7,308 nucleotides of DNA from the NCBI GenBank assembly GCA_024643705.1, contig JAHEML010000174.1, positions 1 through 7,308 of the forward strand. The letters are read 5' to 3'. A program made the position numbers and the translations under genes. The first letter of the stretch is position 1; every line of letters starts with the position of its first letter. This document shows positions 7,290-7,308 of the stretch, in pieces. A model generated the notes under the pieces. The model did no database searches, was not told the DNA's origin, and saw only the letters and a program-made list of their open reading frames with translations. The stretch is from Caldilineaceae bacterium. Its GTDB lineage: Bacteria > Chloroflexota > Anaerolineae > Caldilineales > Caldilineaceae.

Positions 7290-7295
7290 ATTGTA
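7290..7295 (-). promoter_or_regulatory. Possible -10 box for the SDR gene
   Basis: Read on the - strand this is TACAAT, five of six matches to TATAAT, in an AT-rich stretch unlike the rest of the window. It would give a leader of roughly 15-20 bases. The matching -35 region lies beyond the right edge, so the call rests on one box only. Confidence 0.35.
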
Positions 7296-7308
7296 TTGAT
7301 CGGAATGA

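Overview
The window looks like chromosomal DNA from a GC-rich bacterium. The protein style suggests a Chloroflexota (Caldilinea-like) genome: a very large secreted alpha-2-macroglobulin with stacked Ig-like domains and a glycine-rich linker. That taxonomic guess is inference, since no rRNA or marker gene is present. No mobile element, CRISPR array, tRNA or phage signal was seen.

Positions 1-5993 (+ strand) hold one giant gene for a bacterial alpha-2-macroglobulin (A2M) family protein, in two overlapping reading frames. The first frame (open at the left edge, stop at 1826-1828) carries a Thr/Ser/Ala-rich linker, four SbsA-type Ig-like domains and the start of the macroglobulin part. The second frame (real coding from about 1593, stop at 5991-5993) carries the remaining macroglobulin domains, the bait-region-like domain, a glycine hinge, the A2M domain, an intact CVEQ thioester motif in an alpha/alpha-toroid thioester domain, and the C-terminal domain. 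Removing one C from the CCCC run at 1593-1596 joins both parts into a single product of about 1,996 visible residues. The sole cysteine in the joined product is the thioester cysteine. The break is therefore either a single-base sequencing or assembly error or a recent inactivating mutation.

Positions 5994-6134 are a 141-base intergenic region. It holds a 9-bp imperfect stem-loop (6021-6043, likely the A2M transcription end), a 13-base inverted repeat (6065-6077, possible operator) and a strong ribosome binding site. Positions 6135-6455 (+) encode a small NIPSNAP-family protein. It converges on a - strand short-chain dehydrogenase/reductase (6460-7266) resembling fungal and bacterial polyol dehydrogenases; the two stop codons are only 4 bases apart. 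The last 42 bases hold the SDR leader, with a clear ribosome binding site and a possible -10 box.

The three genes do not form an obvious pathway. The A2M is an envelope defence or protease-trap protein, while the NIPSNAP and SDR products look cytoplasmic and metabolic. I found no convincing new multi-gene system. The most notable points are the frameshifted yet otherwise intact A2M, its single-cysteine design, and the extremely tight convergent gene pair.
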